A DNA stretch of 64,000 nt from Sphingomonadales bacterium (GCA_016872115.1 VHBC01000007.1:33613-97612), one strand, 5' to 3'; positions 55,003 to 63,736 are shown, counted from the first letter of the stretch. Notes: a model not told the origin generated them from the letters alone. Made by a program: numbers and translations.

Positions 55003-55920
55003 CTATTTTTTGTCAAACAATTGATATTGAGAAAGGTTCTTGGAATTTAAGCAAACTGGACCATTGTTACTGGCTTGAATGAAACAACCGCAAAGCGTAT
55101 CATTGACTGAAAGGACAGTTACTGTTGCGCTTGCAGATCCGGTTGCTTGATTACCGAGGTTATTTACTCCGGTAACTGTGCAGGTGTAGGTGGTAGAAAG
55201 TAAAGGATTGACTATAATTGATGCTGTTGTTTGGCCACCGGGCGACCATAGATAAGAAGATGCGCCATTGGCAACAGCGGTTAAAACGGCAGCTTCTCCA
55301 GGGCAAATAGTCGTATCGTTGATTTGAACTGGCAAGTAGGCATCGCAGGAAATCAATGCTGTGCCAAAAAAATTCAAAGGTACATTTGTCGTTTGAGCAC
55401 TGTAATTTGACAAACAAATTAGATATTGTTCCCCAGCTAGAACATTTAATTCAGGTTCAAAATTAGAAGGGTCACCTCCTGCGGGCAAAGGCGTGCCTAT
55501 ACCTGTAAATCCCTCACACAAGCCGTTCCAATTGCAGCGCACAGGAGCAAGCTGATCTAATAAAATATCATTGCAACTGCTGCTGTTATATGGCCACATG
55601 ATCCAATCAAAGCAACCTGAACTGTTATCTATACCAAAAGAAAACTCTAACGTACCAGAGCCTGCTACGTTCACAATCATCCAAGTGGGGTTCAATTCTC
55701 CGGCAAGCAGACAGCCTGAGTTACAAGATGCCGGATTCACCGCAGGGTTACTAACACTTCCAACAATTAGTTCATTTATTGTGCCAAAACCATTTGGGTC
55801 TACGGCGAAATTCGCGTTTTGGCAGATGTTTACGGCAGTACCGCAATCAGATGCAGTAATTTGGCAAATAGCACTAGACAGCACAAGAACAAAACAAACT
55901 AAGACCGATAATCGCTTCAT
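55003..55920 (-). CDS. exported protein with Ig-like domain, first gene of the surface-protein operon
   Basis: The 305-residue product has a signal peptide (MKRLSVLVCFVLVLSSAICQ), a Cys-rich N-terminal domain (SDCGTAVNICQNANFAVDP, typical of Bacteroidota surface proteins that begin DCxxAxxICxN) and an Ig/PKD-like segment (TTICPGEAAVLTAVANGASSYLW, in part). No sorting domain is present, so it may stay in the periplasm or act with its neighbours. It leads the operon that runs to 49250. Confidence 0.72.
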   Translation of the reverse strand: MKRLSVLVCFVLVLSSAICQITASDCGTAVNICQNANFAVDPNGFGTINELIVGSVSNPAVNPASCNSGCLLAGELNPTWMIVNVAGSGTLEFSFGIDNSSGCFDWIMWPYNSSSCNDILLDQLAPVRCNWNGLCEGFTGIGTPLPAGGDPSNFEPELNVLAGEQYLICLSNYSAQTTNVPLNFFGTALISCDAYLPVQINDTTICPGEAAVLTAVANGASSYLWSPGGQTTASIIVNPLLSTTYTCTVTGVNNLGNQATGSASATVTVLSVNDTLCGCFIQASNNGPVCLNSKNLSQYQLFDKK

Positions 55921-56026
55921 ATGAATAAATTTAGGAAATATTTTCCTCGTTTATAAGACAACAGTCAGTCAAAATATAAAGGCGGCTGAGCGCAGTGATT
56001 TTTTTGCTTGATTTAATTAAATTAGC

Positions 56027-56563
56027 ATGGTTATGCGAGATAATGATTACTTAAATATATTGATTGATGTCTGTAAACAGAGCAAATTAATCGAAACCGT
56101 TGACGAAATTGATGGCCTTATTGACCTTGAGGGTTACGATTTCAAGGTGAATTTATCTAATAATAACCAGATCAAAGACGCTATTTGTTGGGCTTTCGAA
56201 AATGATCGACTGACGGATTTCTACAACGAATATTGGGAAGAAGTTTTCATACACTCTGACTTAGCTTCCTTTTTAATGAGTGGCTCAATCAGTCATAATA
56301 ATAGCATGCTCGATATGGAGTTTTCGCTTTACAGAATCAACTCTAAAAACAATTGCTATTATAAGGTTGAAAAGTCAGGTTATTTATCAGATGGATTGTG
56401 GGATGACGGGGCATACTTTGAAACTACCGATGATATCTCAAAAGAAGCCGAGGTTATAGAAGCATTTAAAGATAAATGTGAATTTATCGCTACTAATTTT
56501 GATGAGTTCGATGACGATATTATGGCTGAAAATGGAATCCAGGTGAGTTTTTCTCTTAAATAA
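56027..56563 (+). CDS. acidic cytoplasmic protein of unknown function
   Basis: The 178-residue product is strongly acidic, with no signal peptide or membrane segment. Phrases such as DVCKQSKLIETVDEIDGLID and EVIEAFKDKCEFIATNFDEF are visible; no family is recognised. It is isolated between two minus-strand operons and is AT-rich, which hints at recent gain. Small acidic orphan proteins are sometimes immunity proteins, but there is no toxin gene next to it. Confidence 0.6.
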   Translation: MVMRDNDYLNILIDVCKQSKLIETVDEIDGLIDLEGYDFKVNLSNNNQIKDAICWAFENDRLTDFYNEYWEEVFIHSDLASFLMSGSISHNNSMLDMEFSLYRINSKNNCYYKVEKSGYLSDGLWDDGAYFETTDDISKEAEVIEAFKDKCEFIATNFDEFDDDIMAENGIQVSFSLK

Positions 56564-56641
56564 AGACAAATTATTGGTTCTGGCTGGAAAAAAGTAGTTA
56601 AATAAATCAAAAACGCGTTTTAATTATTCTATAATTGCGAA

Positions 56642-57889
56642 TTACTCGATAACAACCAATTTTTTTACAAACTGTGATACCTCGCCAGTAAATACTAGTT
56701 TGTAAATTCCAGGGGGAACGTTTTTTAAGGAAATTATATTATCAAATGGATTGATCTCAATCGGATAATTTCTTCCTTGAATGTCGATTATTGTGACTTG
56801 ATAATTCGAAATATCGCTATCGACATTAAGGAAAGATTGATAGGAAACAGGATTGGGATAAATTTGAAGCTGGTCCATATTGGATAAGGCATCAACATTT
56901 AAAAACTCTAATCTAAATTTTGCCAATCCACCATTGTCTGTGCCTATCCAAATATTATCCAACGAATCTCTAGTTATACAATGAATATTATTATCAGGTA
57001 TAAGTGAATTTTGCGTATCAAGATTAATCCATTCTAAATTATTGGTTCTTATAGTTGCGCCATTTTGATGTGTTCCAATTAAAAAATACTGATGTCGATC
57101 AATTTCAAATGCAGTTAAACTGTTTGTTGGAATTGCAGAATTGGAAACGTTAAATGTCAACCAAATTTGATTTCCTATTTCAGTGAAAAGTCCTTGGGCA
57201 GTGGATGCAAACCACGGATTATATAAAGCATCGTATTGAACGGAAATGGATGAATTATCTGGTAAATTTGAGGTTGCCAAGGTGTAAATTATTGGATTCT
57301 CATTTACAATATAGAATATCCCACCATTGATGGTCGTCACGCAAGGAATTCCTGCTTGATCAAAAGCTATAGAGGTAATGTTATTGGACAGTAACCCTGA
57401 ATTGGCAATTGTCCAAGTTGTCCATGCACTCCAGTCATACCTGCACAATCCTTCAACGGTTCCGATCCATAATTCATGTGAAGGTGAGAAATTAATGGTT
57501 CTAATGAAATTGTCTGCAATATCAGAATTTGAAGTATTGTAGTTTGTCCATGAACTCCCATCATACTTGAAAATGCCACTGAGCGTGGTACCTATCCAAA
57601 TGTTATTGTTATGATCAACGGCCAATGCACGAATATAATCGTCTGCTAATTCAGAATTCTGGGTGTCGAAGCTATTCCAGGTTCCTTGGTTGTAATTGAA
57701 CAATCCGTGGTCGGTTCCAATCCAAATGGTATTGTTGGAATCAACAGCTAGACAACGAATGGTGTTATTAGAAAAAGGCGAATTGGAATCGTTGAACACC
57801 TCCCAATCGGATGTAATTTGACTGAAAAAAAAACTTCCGTTACTCAAAAGCAACGGAAGTGATAAAATAAATTTCAGACCAAATCGCAT
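56642..57889 (-). CDS. Reg_prop propeller protein with T9SS type A sorting domain
   Basis: From the ATG at 57889 the product has 415 residues. After the signal peptide it has six or more two-component-regulator propeller repeats of the form IRCLAVDSNNTIWIGTDHGL, with WIGT in each blade. The C-terminus (about 345-415) is a type A sorting domain: LQIYPNPVSYQSF, IIDIQGRNYPI, GIYKLVFTGEV. No kinase part exists, so it is a secreted stand-alone propeller. It follows the lysyl oxidase gene, and a terminator lies within its signal-peptide codons. The first ATG (57898) would overlap the upstream gene by 8 bases. Confidence 0.82.
   Translation of the reverse strand: MRFGLKFILSLPLLLSNGSFFFSQITSDWEVFNDSNSPFSNNTIRCLAVDSNNTIWIGTDHGLFNYNQGTWNSFDTQNSELADDYIRALAVDHNNNIWIGTTLSGIFKYDGSSWTNYNTSNSDIADNFIRTINFSPSHELWIGTVEGLCRYDWSAWTTWTIANSGLLSNNITSIAFDQAGIPCVTTINGGIFYIVNENPIIYTLATSNLPDNSSISVQYDALYNPWFASTAQGLFTEIGNQIWLTFNVSNSAIPTNSLTAFEIDRHQYFLIGTHQNGATIRTNNLEWINLDTQNSLIPDNNIHCITRDSLDNIWIGTDNGGLAKFRLEFLNVDALSNMDQLQIYPNPVSYQSFLNVDSDISNYQVTIIDIQGRNYPIEINPFDNIISLKNVPPGIYKLVFTGEVSQFVKKLVVIE
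57825..57860 (-). terminator. intrinsic terminator inside the signal-peptide codons of the Reg_prop gene
   Basis: On the minus strand ACTTCCGTT (57860-57852), a 10-base loop, AACGGAAGT (57841-57833) and eight T bases (57832-57825) form a canonical terminator. It begins 29 bases after the Reg_prop start codon at 57889. The stem codes for Asn-Gly-Ser and the T-run for Phe-Phe-Phe of the signal peptide. Confidence 0.7.
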
Positions 57890-57890
57890 T

Positions 57891-59993
57891 TTAATCAATA
57901 ATCAAACGAGTTGGGTAATTCTTACCTTCAAATAGAATGTTAAAAATGTATACACCTTTAGCCAAGCCTTTCGTTTCAATTGGAAGATGATTAAATCCAG
58001 CTTGGTGTTCAAAGTTGTTTTCATAAACTTTAGTTCCTAACATATTCAATATTTCAGTCGTTAGTGTTCCTTCAAATGGGGTTTCAAATGCAACATTAAA
58101 AATTCCTTCATTTGGATTTGGCGCAACGCGAATAGAATTTTTAAAAGGAACGTTTTCTCCTATTGCGGCACACGAACTTACAACCGCTTCTACAGGAACC
58201 ATGTCACTCGGGCAAGTACTATTTTGCGTATGAATTTCCCAATCGTAGAAAAAGTAATAATATGAAGCACCAGCGGATGCACCTATTATTGATAAAATAC
58301 CTGGTAAGTCATAAGGATAAGTAGCGCTGTTATTATTTCTGTACAAACCGCCTGTATTTATATTTTTACCCACCAATCTTAAATTATTTGCAACCGGAAC
58401 ATCGAAATTCAAATCTACTCTGCTCGATCCAACTGGAACGTTTACCGTTGTCGTTTGTAAAACTACACCCAACTCATCTTGTAAATCAACAGTAATTGAA
58501 CCTGCATTTTGTGCGTAAACCAATACAGATTGCAATGTAAATGGAATCAAGCTGTTGAAAATTTCATACTGCTCTGAGTTAACCCAGCCTCCGCCACCTA
58601 TACCATTCGAATACGGTTCTGCATTCACTGAATCTGTATAAACATCAGTGTTCTGAACGTAATAAGTTGTTGATGCAGTCAAATTAGGTGTTGTAAATGA
58701 AGGTCCTGCCCCAACAAAATTACCAGCTTCATCATACCAAGTGATATCTCCAGACGCAGTTGCAGTTAATTCCATTGAGCCAGAAACACAAATAGTATCG
58801 CCAATAGCAATTGGTGGGTTAGGAGCAACATTATTCACCACAAACGGGTCAGACATATTCGTTCCGCAATAGTTAGTTACTTCACATGTGTAAGAACCTG
58901 CCTGTGTAACTGTAATCGATTGTGTGGTATCACCAGTAGACCAAAGGTAGTTGGTTCCTGCAGTCGCAGTTAGGGTTATTGTTTGGCCATCACATAAATT
59001 ATTGGAATTATCAGAGGAAATGATTGGAGCCTGTGGACTTCCAGCAGGATGTTGTAAGGTTAATGTAACAGGAACAGCAGTGTAGTTGTTATCGTCATTT
59101 TCTTCCAAGAAAATATTGTTCTTGTCGACCTCCATAACAATGTAATAATCACCATTACAAGTGTTTGGTGGAATATTAATCCACATTCCATCAAGGTACT
59201 TACCGTAAACGTCTGTCCATCCAGAAGAAATACCTTGTTCAATTACAGAACAATCGTAATTTCCACCACCTAAATTCCAGTTAGGAAAATTCACATTATA
59301 CATGACGTTTCCTCCCATATAAACCGTATTATCGTCGCGGCAATGGCCATCATAAGTACTGCCTGGGGTTCCACATTGTCCATAATCCATCAAGCAAAAT
59401 CCTATTTTAGCACCAGATCCAACTATTGGCCAATTCAAAGGATTTGGGTCTGATGTTTGAATTCTCAAAGTCATTACTGCCCAATCGTCAACATGATTGT
59501 GTCCATGAGCAGGGTGGTAGGTAACACTTCCCGCATATTGATCGACATAGGTCATTGTATTACCATCTTTCTTGTAGATTCTTTGTGTTATCAATTGCTT
59601 AGGATTTGGATAGCCATTTGGACAAGTAAATGCACCAGTTGCATTCACATTGAAAATAGTATCGCTTCCGCACAAAAAAGTTCTTTTGCCATTAGCATCT
59701 TGACCCCTAACAGTAAAAGATCCATGCCCAATGTTTGGAGTGGATCCAGTAACCCTGAGCCTTCCATTGTCCGAGCCTTGGCCATTATAATTTGTCCCAG
59801 CTCCAGTTTGAGGGTACTCTGTGAAACCGTTGTTAGCAATACCTTTCCATGAAGCTGTAATATCTGGTAAAAGTAAACAGTTTGCTGTGCCGTCTTCACA
59901 AATACAGGATGTTGCATTAGTGGTTGTACATTGAGAGAATCCTTGACTTAGGAAAATCGGTGCAAGAATTAAAATTAGTAGTAGTTCTTTCAC
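57891..59993 (-). CDS. secreted lysyl oxidase-like protein with T9SS type A sorting domain
   Basis: The 700-residue product has a signal peptide (1-20), a lysyl-oxidase-like domain (about 40-310), two Ig-like domains (about 330-400 and 405-460), another beta domain, and a type A sorting domain (VAPNPNEGIFNVAF, GLAKGVYIFNILF). The copper motif YHPAHGHNHVDDW gives His163, His165 and His167. AKIGFCLMD has Lys196 and DVYGKYLDGMW has Tyr263, matching the Lys and Tyr that form the LTQ cofactor in animal lysyl oxidase. It should oxidise primary amines such as lysine side chains outside the cell. Homology is by motif. Confidence 0.82.
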   Translation of the reverse strand: MKELLLILILAPIFLSQGFSQCTTTNATSCICEDGTANCLLLPDITASWKGIANNGFTEYPQTGAGTNYNGQGSDNGRLRVTGSTPNIGHGSFTVRGQDANGKRTFLCGSDTIFNVNATGAFTCPNGYPNPKQLITQRIYKKDGNTMTYVDQYAGSVTYHPAHGHNHVDDWAVMTLRIQTSDPNPLNWPIVGSGAKIGFCLMDYGQCGTPGSTYDGHCRDDNTVYMGGNVMYNVNFPNWNLGGGNYDCSVIEQGISSGWTDVYGKYLDGMWINIPPNTCNGDYYIVMEVDKNNIFLEENDDNNYTAVPVTLTLQHPAGSPQAPIISSDNSNNLCDGQTITLTATAGTNYLWSTGDTTQSITVTQAGSYTCEVTNYCGTNMSDPFVVNNVAPNPPIAIGDTICVSGSMELTATASGDITWYDEAGNFVGAGPSFTTPNLTASTTYYVQNTDVYTDSVNAEPYSNGIGGGGWVNSEQYEIFNSLIPFTLQSVLVYAQNAGSITVDLQDELGVVLQTTTVNVPVGSSRVDLNFDVPVANNLRLVGKNINTGGLYRNNNSATYPYDLPGILSIIGASAGASYYYFFYDWEIHTQNSTCPSDMVPVEAVVSSCAAIGENVPFKNSIRVAPNPNEGIFNVAFETPFEGTLTTEILNMLGTKVYENNFEHQAGFNHLPIETKGLAKGVYIFNILFEGKNYPTRLIID

Positions 59994-60142
59994 TTTCTAA
60001 AATTTGGTATCAAGTTATAAAAAATAAGTTCATCAGATTGAAAAGTACATTAAATTTTCAAGGAATTACTCTTGATTAGAGTATTTCTCTAAAATGAATT
60101 TTATGAAATCTGTTTGTAGGAATTTTCTACCTCTTTTCATTA

Positions 60143-60274
60143 TTAATATAATTTTTCGTGTTCCGAATTAGAACAAAACTCTTGAAGTTGTCCTTTACGA
60201 TTGGTTTTAAGAGCTTTTATAAATGCTTTGTATGAGTCAAAACTGGACTCGTTGATTTGCTGTACGACTTTCAT
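60143..60274 (-). CDS. 43-residue open frame, perhaps a transposon-linked remnant
   Basis: An ATG at 60274 opens 43 codons ending at 60143. The product has SYKAFIKALKTNRKGQLQEF, which vaguely recalls short helix-turn-helix proteins carried by Bacteroidota transposons. It is short and ends abruptly. The rest of the 480-base gap between the lysyl oxidase and the IS remnant holds no clear gene apart from one copy of a direct repeat at 60361-60407. Confidence 0.3.
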   Translation of the reverse strand: MKVVQQINESSFDSYKAFIKALKTNRKGQLQEFCSNSEHEKLY

Positions 60275-60360
60275 ATTATTTAACTTTTGAATTTGTTGAT
60301 ATGGATATTCTCCTAATCAATAAATAGATGAAATGATGGGATAAGTCAAGTCGCTGTTTT

Positions 60361-60407
60361 AACTAAAAAGTTCATTTGGACTTTTAGGATGTAAATCGTC
60401 AGCATAA
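60361..60407. repeat. left copy of a degenerate direct repeat flanking the IS remnant
   Basis: It shares AACTA, AAAAGTTCA and the exact 12-mer TCGTCAGCATAA, in this order, with 60935-60989. The two copies bracket the transposase remnant. Confidence 0.45.
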
Positions 60408-60474
60408 AGTGGACCGATAGAAGGTATATTGCTAGAAGGAGTTTTCAATTATTAATGTTTAAATTTAATTAATT

Positions 60475-60940
60475 ATGGAAACACCTAGAAGAAAAAAACA
60501 AACAACAGAAAACTTCATCAAGGATGTAAGAAGAAAGACAAGAAGAATCTTTAGTTCTGAGCAAAAGATTCAAATTACCTTTGGTGCTGCTTCGCGGTGT
60601 TATGGAAGCCATGAGAGCGGAACTTTCAGTGTCTGAAATATGTCGAAAATATTCGATTTCTGATGCGCAATTTTACAAATGGAACAAAGAGTTTCTGGAG
60701 GCAGGTAAAAAGCGTCTAGCTGGCGATTTAACACGTGAGGCAACGAGTGATGAAGTCGCAGAATTACGTAAGGAAAATCAACGTTTAAAGGAGATTGTAG
60801 CCATTTTACAAGAAAGAGAGCGCATTAAAAAGAAGACCTTGCTCGAAAGAAGAAAAGCGTATCAGAGATCAATTTTGTGTCAAAGTTTTGACAATCAAAT
60901 AAAAATCAATAGTTTTGAATCCACACGAAACTCCAACTAG
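60475..60940 (+). pseudogene. IS3-family transposase orfA remnant, frameshifted
   Basis: The ATG at 60475 gives METPRRKKQTTENFIKDVRR and then IFSSEQKIQI. A +1 shift near 60577-60583 leads into GVMEAMRAELSVSEICRKYS, then FYKWNKEFLEAGKKRLAGD and a leucine-zipper-like tail. Together these are a full IS3-type orfA N-terminal domain with its helix-turn-helix. The C-terminal part after about 60830 degenerates and stops at 60940. There is no orfB with a DDE domain, so the element cannot move on its own. Confidence 0.75.
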
Positions 60941-60989
60941 TGAAAAGTTCACTTTAGTTAGACGACGTACAATACTTTCGTCAGCATAA
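60935..60989. repeat. right copy of a degenerate direct repeat flanking the IS remnant
   Basis: This copy also contains a small palindrome, AGTGAA-AAG-TTCACT (60939-60953). It shares AACTA, AAAAGTTCA and TCGTCAGCATAA with the left copy at 60361-60407. Confidence 0.45.
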
Positions 60990-60997
60990 CCTACGAC

Positions 60998-61531
60998 ATG
61001 AAAAAAAAACTATTTAGAAGTACCCTTATTGTTTTGTTATTGATTGCAGTTGGTAGTTTGATTTATAAACTGCTCAATGCACCAAAAAACACCAAGAATT
61101 TTACACTAGAGGCCATGCAATTCGAGTATGTGGGGCCTTTGTTTCAGGGCTCGAATCCAGCTCAATACGTGGCTAAAATTGACTTAAAGGAGATCCTCGG
61201 TTCGGATTACAAACCCGGAATTAAAATCAAAGAAGCCGTACTTAAAGGCGCAAATGTATCGTGCGTAGATTCCGCTTCTTTCGAATATATCAACGCTTTG
61301 GTACTCAGTTTTGCATCAGATAATCCCGATTTGGCCATGCAGGAATTAGCAGTGCTGAATCCGATCAAGCCTGGTCTCAAGTCGGTTAAATTAAAGCCTT
61401 CGAAAGAAGCAGATGCCACCGGTTTTTTTGGTGAAAAACAAGTTTACGTCATTCTCGACGCTTCATTTATGGAAGATGTCAATGCAAATGTAAAGCTCAA
61501 GGGTTCTTTTGAATTTGAATTGAAATACTAA
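60998..61531 (+). CDS. membrane-anchored protein of unknown function
   Basis: The 177-residue product has one N-terminal membrane helix (STLIVLLLIAVGSLIYKLL) with a basic head, and a beta-rich outer domain (AKIDLKEILGSDYKPGIKIK, KQVYVILDASFMEDVNANVK). No family is recognised. It has normal base composition, unlike the remnants upstream. The next gene starts 40 bases later. Confidence 0.65.
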   Translation: MKKKLFRSTLIVLLLIAVGSLIYKLLNAPKNTKNFTLEAMQFEYVGPLFQGSNPAQYVAKIDLKEILGSDYKPGIKIKEAVLKGANVSCVDSASFEYINALVLSFASDNPDLAMQELAVLNPIKPGLKSVKLKPSKEADATGFFGEKQVYVILDASFMEDVNANVKLKGSFEFELKY

Positions 61532-61571
61532 GCCAACAAGCTTGCTCACACCTAAAATTAAACGCTAAATC

Positions 61572-62033
61572 ATGAAAAAATTATCTATTGTACTTGTATT
61601 TTCCTTTGTCGCTATATTGATTTGGTCATTTGCACCGACCAACACCGGAGGTGATCGCCTTATCGGGGTTTGGGAACCAAGTAACGGTCGCGCCCGCGTT
61701 AAAATTGAAAAAATTGGAGCCAAATATTATGGTAAAATCGTATGGCTTAAAGAACCAATCGATCCGGTAACCAAAAAACCAAAAACGGATAAGAATAACC
61801 CTGATCCAGATTTGCAAAAAGTACCATTAATGGGCTATCGAATGCTCAAAGATTTTGTTTACAAAGGTAACGATGAGTGGGCAGATGGTACCATTTACGA
61901 CGCACTCAATGGTAGTACTTATTCTTGTACAATCAAAATGAGTAATGAAAATACTTTGAATATCCGCGGATATATTGGTGTGTCGGCACTAGGTAGAACG
62001 GATGTTTGGAAACGTCTAGTTGTCAAAAAATAA
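61572..62033 (+). CDS. DUF2147 family exported protein
   Basis: The 153-residue product has a signal peptide (MKKLSIVLVFSFVAILIWSFA) and the DUF2147 pattern: LIGVWEPSNGRARVKIEK, YGKIVWLKEP, a PLMGYRMLKDF motif, the WADGTIYDALNGSTYSC signature and GYIGVSALGRTDVWKR near the end. These lipocalin-like proteins have no proven function. Its stop precedes the next start by 4 bases. Confidence 0.88.
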   Translation: MKKLSIVLVFSFVAILIWSFAPTNTGGDRLIGVWEPSNGRARVKIEKIGAKYYGKIVWLKEPIDPVTKKPKTDKNNPDPDLQKVPLMGYRMLKDFVYKGNDEWADGTIYDALNGSTYSCTIKMSNENTLNIRGYIGVSALGRTDVWKRLVVKK

Positions 62034-62037
62034 GCTT

Positions 62038-63183
62038 ATGTCGATTTCATTTCTATTCAAGCGCGTTGCATTTTTTGCATTAGCGTTGAGCTCAACTACT
62101 GCGTTTTGGGCTCAAGTCCCGCAAAACACAGACACCACAGTCGTAGATGAGGATTACAGCCTCTATGACAATGTGGAGTACTCCGCTGAGGGTGCGCAGC
62201 GTTTTTGTAGTCCAAAAATCGAAGGTCTAAGTCCTGCCAAATTAATTAGTATTGGATACGATTACCAAATGGGGTATAACATGTCTGCCGATACCCTTAA
62301 TTCAATACAGACTGGCACCGGCGGATTCAATCTCGGGCCTCAAGATGCACAAGTACTCAGTTCACATGGCATGCGCTTGGGGTTCAATATTCCTGTGATA
62401 TCCAAAACCAATTTGGTTTGGCAATTGGGGGCTAATTACTGGGAACAACGCTATAATTTTGCTGATGAAGCAACGTTAACCAATCCAATGCTTAAATCTT
62501 TGAGTGCATACGGTCTCAAAACCGCAGGAATCAGCACCACCTTATTCAAGCCACTCAACGACAAAACATTTTTATTGTTCCAAGGGTCGGCTGACTACAG
62601 CGGAAATTACACTATTAAAGACATGATGCCGCTCAAATACATGAAATATTCTGCGGCGCTCATTTACGGAAAGAGGCCTACAGAACTTAAACAATGGGGA
62701 GTGGGCGTGGCCAGAACCTATAGAGTCGGTGAAATCAATTACATTCCGGTAGTCCTTTTCAATATGACCGGAGTGCAAAATAAATGGGGTACAGAAATTT
62801 TGTTTCCGGCGCGTGCGCATGTCCGAAGAACGATCAACAGCAGAAATATGTTATTTGCAGGCTACGAGCTCGAAGGGCAAAGCTACCGCATGTGGAATAC
62901 GTCAAGCACAGATGGTTATCAAATGCGCCCAGATGAACTAGAAATCAGAAGAGGAGAAATCAGACTGCGAATGGTCTATGAATTTTCTTTGAAAGATTTT
63001 ATTTGGATGTCTGTTCAGGCCGGCTATCGAATCAATTACCGTTTTGATATGGACCGCCTGATCAATGGCGAAGAAAACTACCGCGCTTTTGGCCTCATCG
63101 ACGGCACGCCGCCGTACGCCATGATCAATTCCCTCACCAATCCGCTGTACTTCAATGTGAGTATCAATTTGGTGAGCCCTTGA
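62038..63183 (+). CDS. outer-membrane beta-barrel protein, DUF6268-like
   Basis: From the ATG at 62038 the product has 381 residues: signal peptide (MSISFLFKRVAFFALALSS), then barrel strands with alternating aromatic residues, for example GMRLGFNIPVISKTNLVWQL and YSAALIYGKRPTELKQWGVG. It ends NPLYFNVSINLVSP. It resembles DUF6268-type outer-membrane proteins; the name is tentative. An in-frame ATG six codons upstream lies inside the preceding gene. It overlaps the convergent rhuM remnant by 20 bases. Confidence 0.7.
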   Translation: MSISFLFKRVAFFALALSSTTAFWAQVPQNTDTTVVDEDYSLYDNVEYSAEGAQRFCSPKIEGLSPAKLISIGYDYQMGYNMSADTLNSIQTGTGGFNLGPQDAQVLSSHGMRLGFNIPVISKTNLVWQLGANYWEQRYNFADEATLTNPMLKSLSAYGLKTAGISTTLFKPLNDKTFLLFQGSADYSGNYTIKDMMPLKYMKYSAALIYGKRPTELKQWGVGVARTYRVGEINYIPVVLFNMTGVQNKWGTEILFPARAHVRRTINSRNMLFAGYELEGQSYRMWNTSSTDGYQMRPDELEIRRGEIRLRMVYEFSLKDFIWMSVQAGYRINYRFDMDRLINGEENYRAFGLIDGTPPYAMINSLTNPLYFNVSINLVSP

Positions 63184-63736
63184 TGGGTGAAACAATATTC
63201 TTTTCGGCAGAACGATTGATTCGGGAAGTTAATTCATAAGCATCAAATATTTGGCTTTCGAAGAAGATGCCTTGGGTGGGGATAAGTTTTGAATGGATTT
63301 GAAAGTCTATTTGTTGAACCTTGTCTTTAAGGCTTTGAAAATCAACTTCTAGACGATTCATCCTAATATTAACAGAATAGCCTTTCAAAAATTAGTCTTT
63401 TATTACTTGATTTGCCCAGATTCGGAATTGTGTTCCTTGTTTAGATTTAACCCGATAGCCCACGGAAATAACTACATCAAGATTGTATAAATTAATTTTA
63501 CGTCGAATTTTCCTTTTTCCTTCATTTCGAATTGTCAAGTTTTCCTTGACAGTTGAATTTCTGTCTAATTCATTTTCTTTGAAGCAATTATTGATGTGCA
63601 GACTTATATTTTGTTTTGTTTGTTTGAATAACATTGCCATTTGTTCTTGACTGAGCCAAACTGTTTCATCTTCTAGTTTTACTTCGATGCGTTCAGTCAT
63701 CTCATCTGATTGGTATATGATAATCTCATTTTTCAT
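63164..63736 (-). pseudogene. RhuM-family gene with in-frame stop and lost C-terminus
   Basis: From the ATG at 63736 the frame gives MKNEIIIYQSDEMTERIEVK, TVWLSQEQMAMLFKQTKQNI, YNLDVVISVGYRVKS and FRIWANQVIKD, a typical RhuM/virulence-protein N-terminus. A TAA at 63392-63394 then interrupts it. The same frame goes on with FLKGYSVN, RLEVDFQSLKDKVQQIDFQI and GIFFESQIFDAYELTSRI, the family's C-terminal region, before diverging and ending at 63164. A single base change of a tyrosine codon to TAA would explain the break. The usual distal part is missing. Confidence 0.7.

Noticed and set aside
56609..56620. AAAACGCGTTTT palindrome before the Reg_prop gene end
   Set aside because: It has no loop and no T-run of useful length, and no promoter nearby; likely chance in AT-rich sequence.
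60581..60940. Intact small transposase gene
   Set aside because: The true N-terminus is in another frame from 60475, and the C-terminus degenerates, so it is a remnant.
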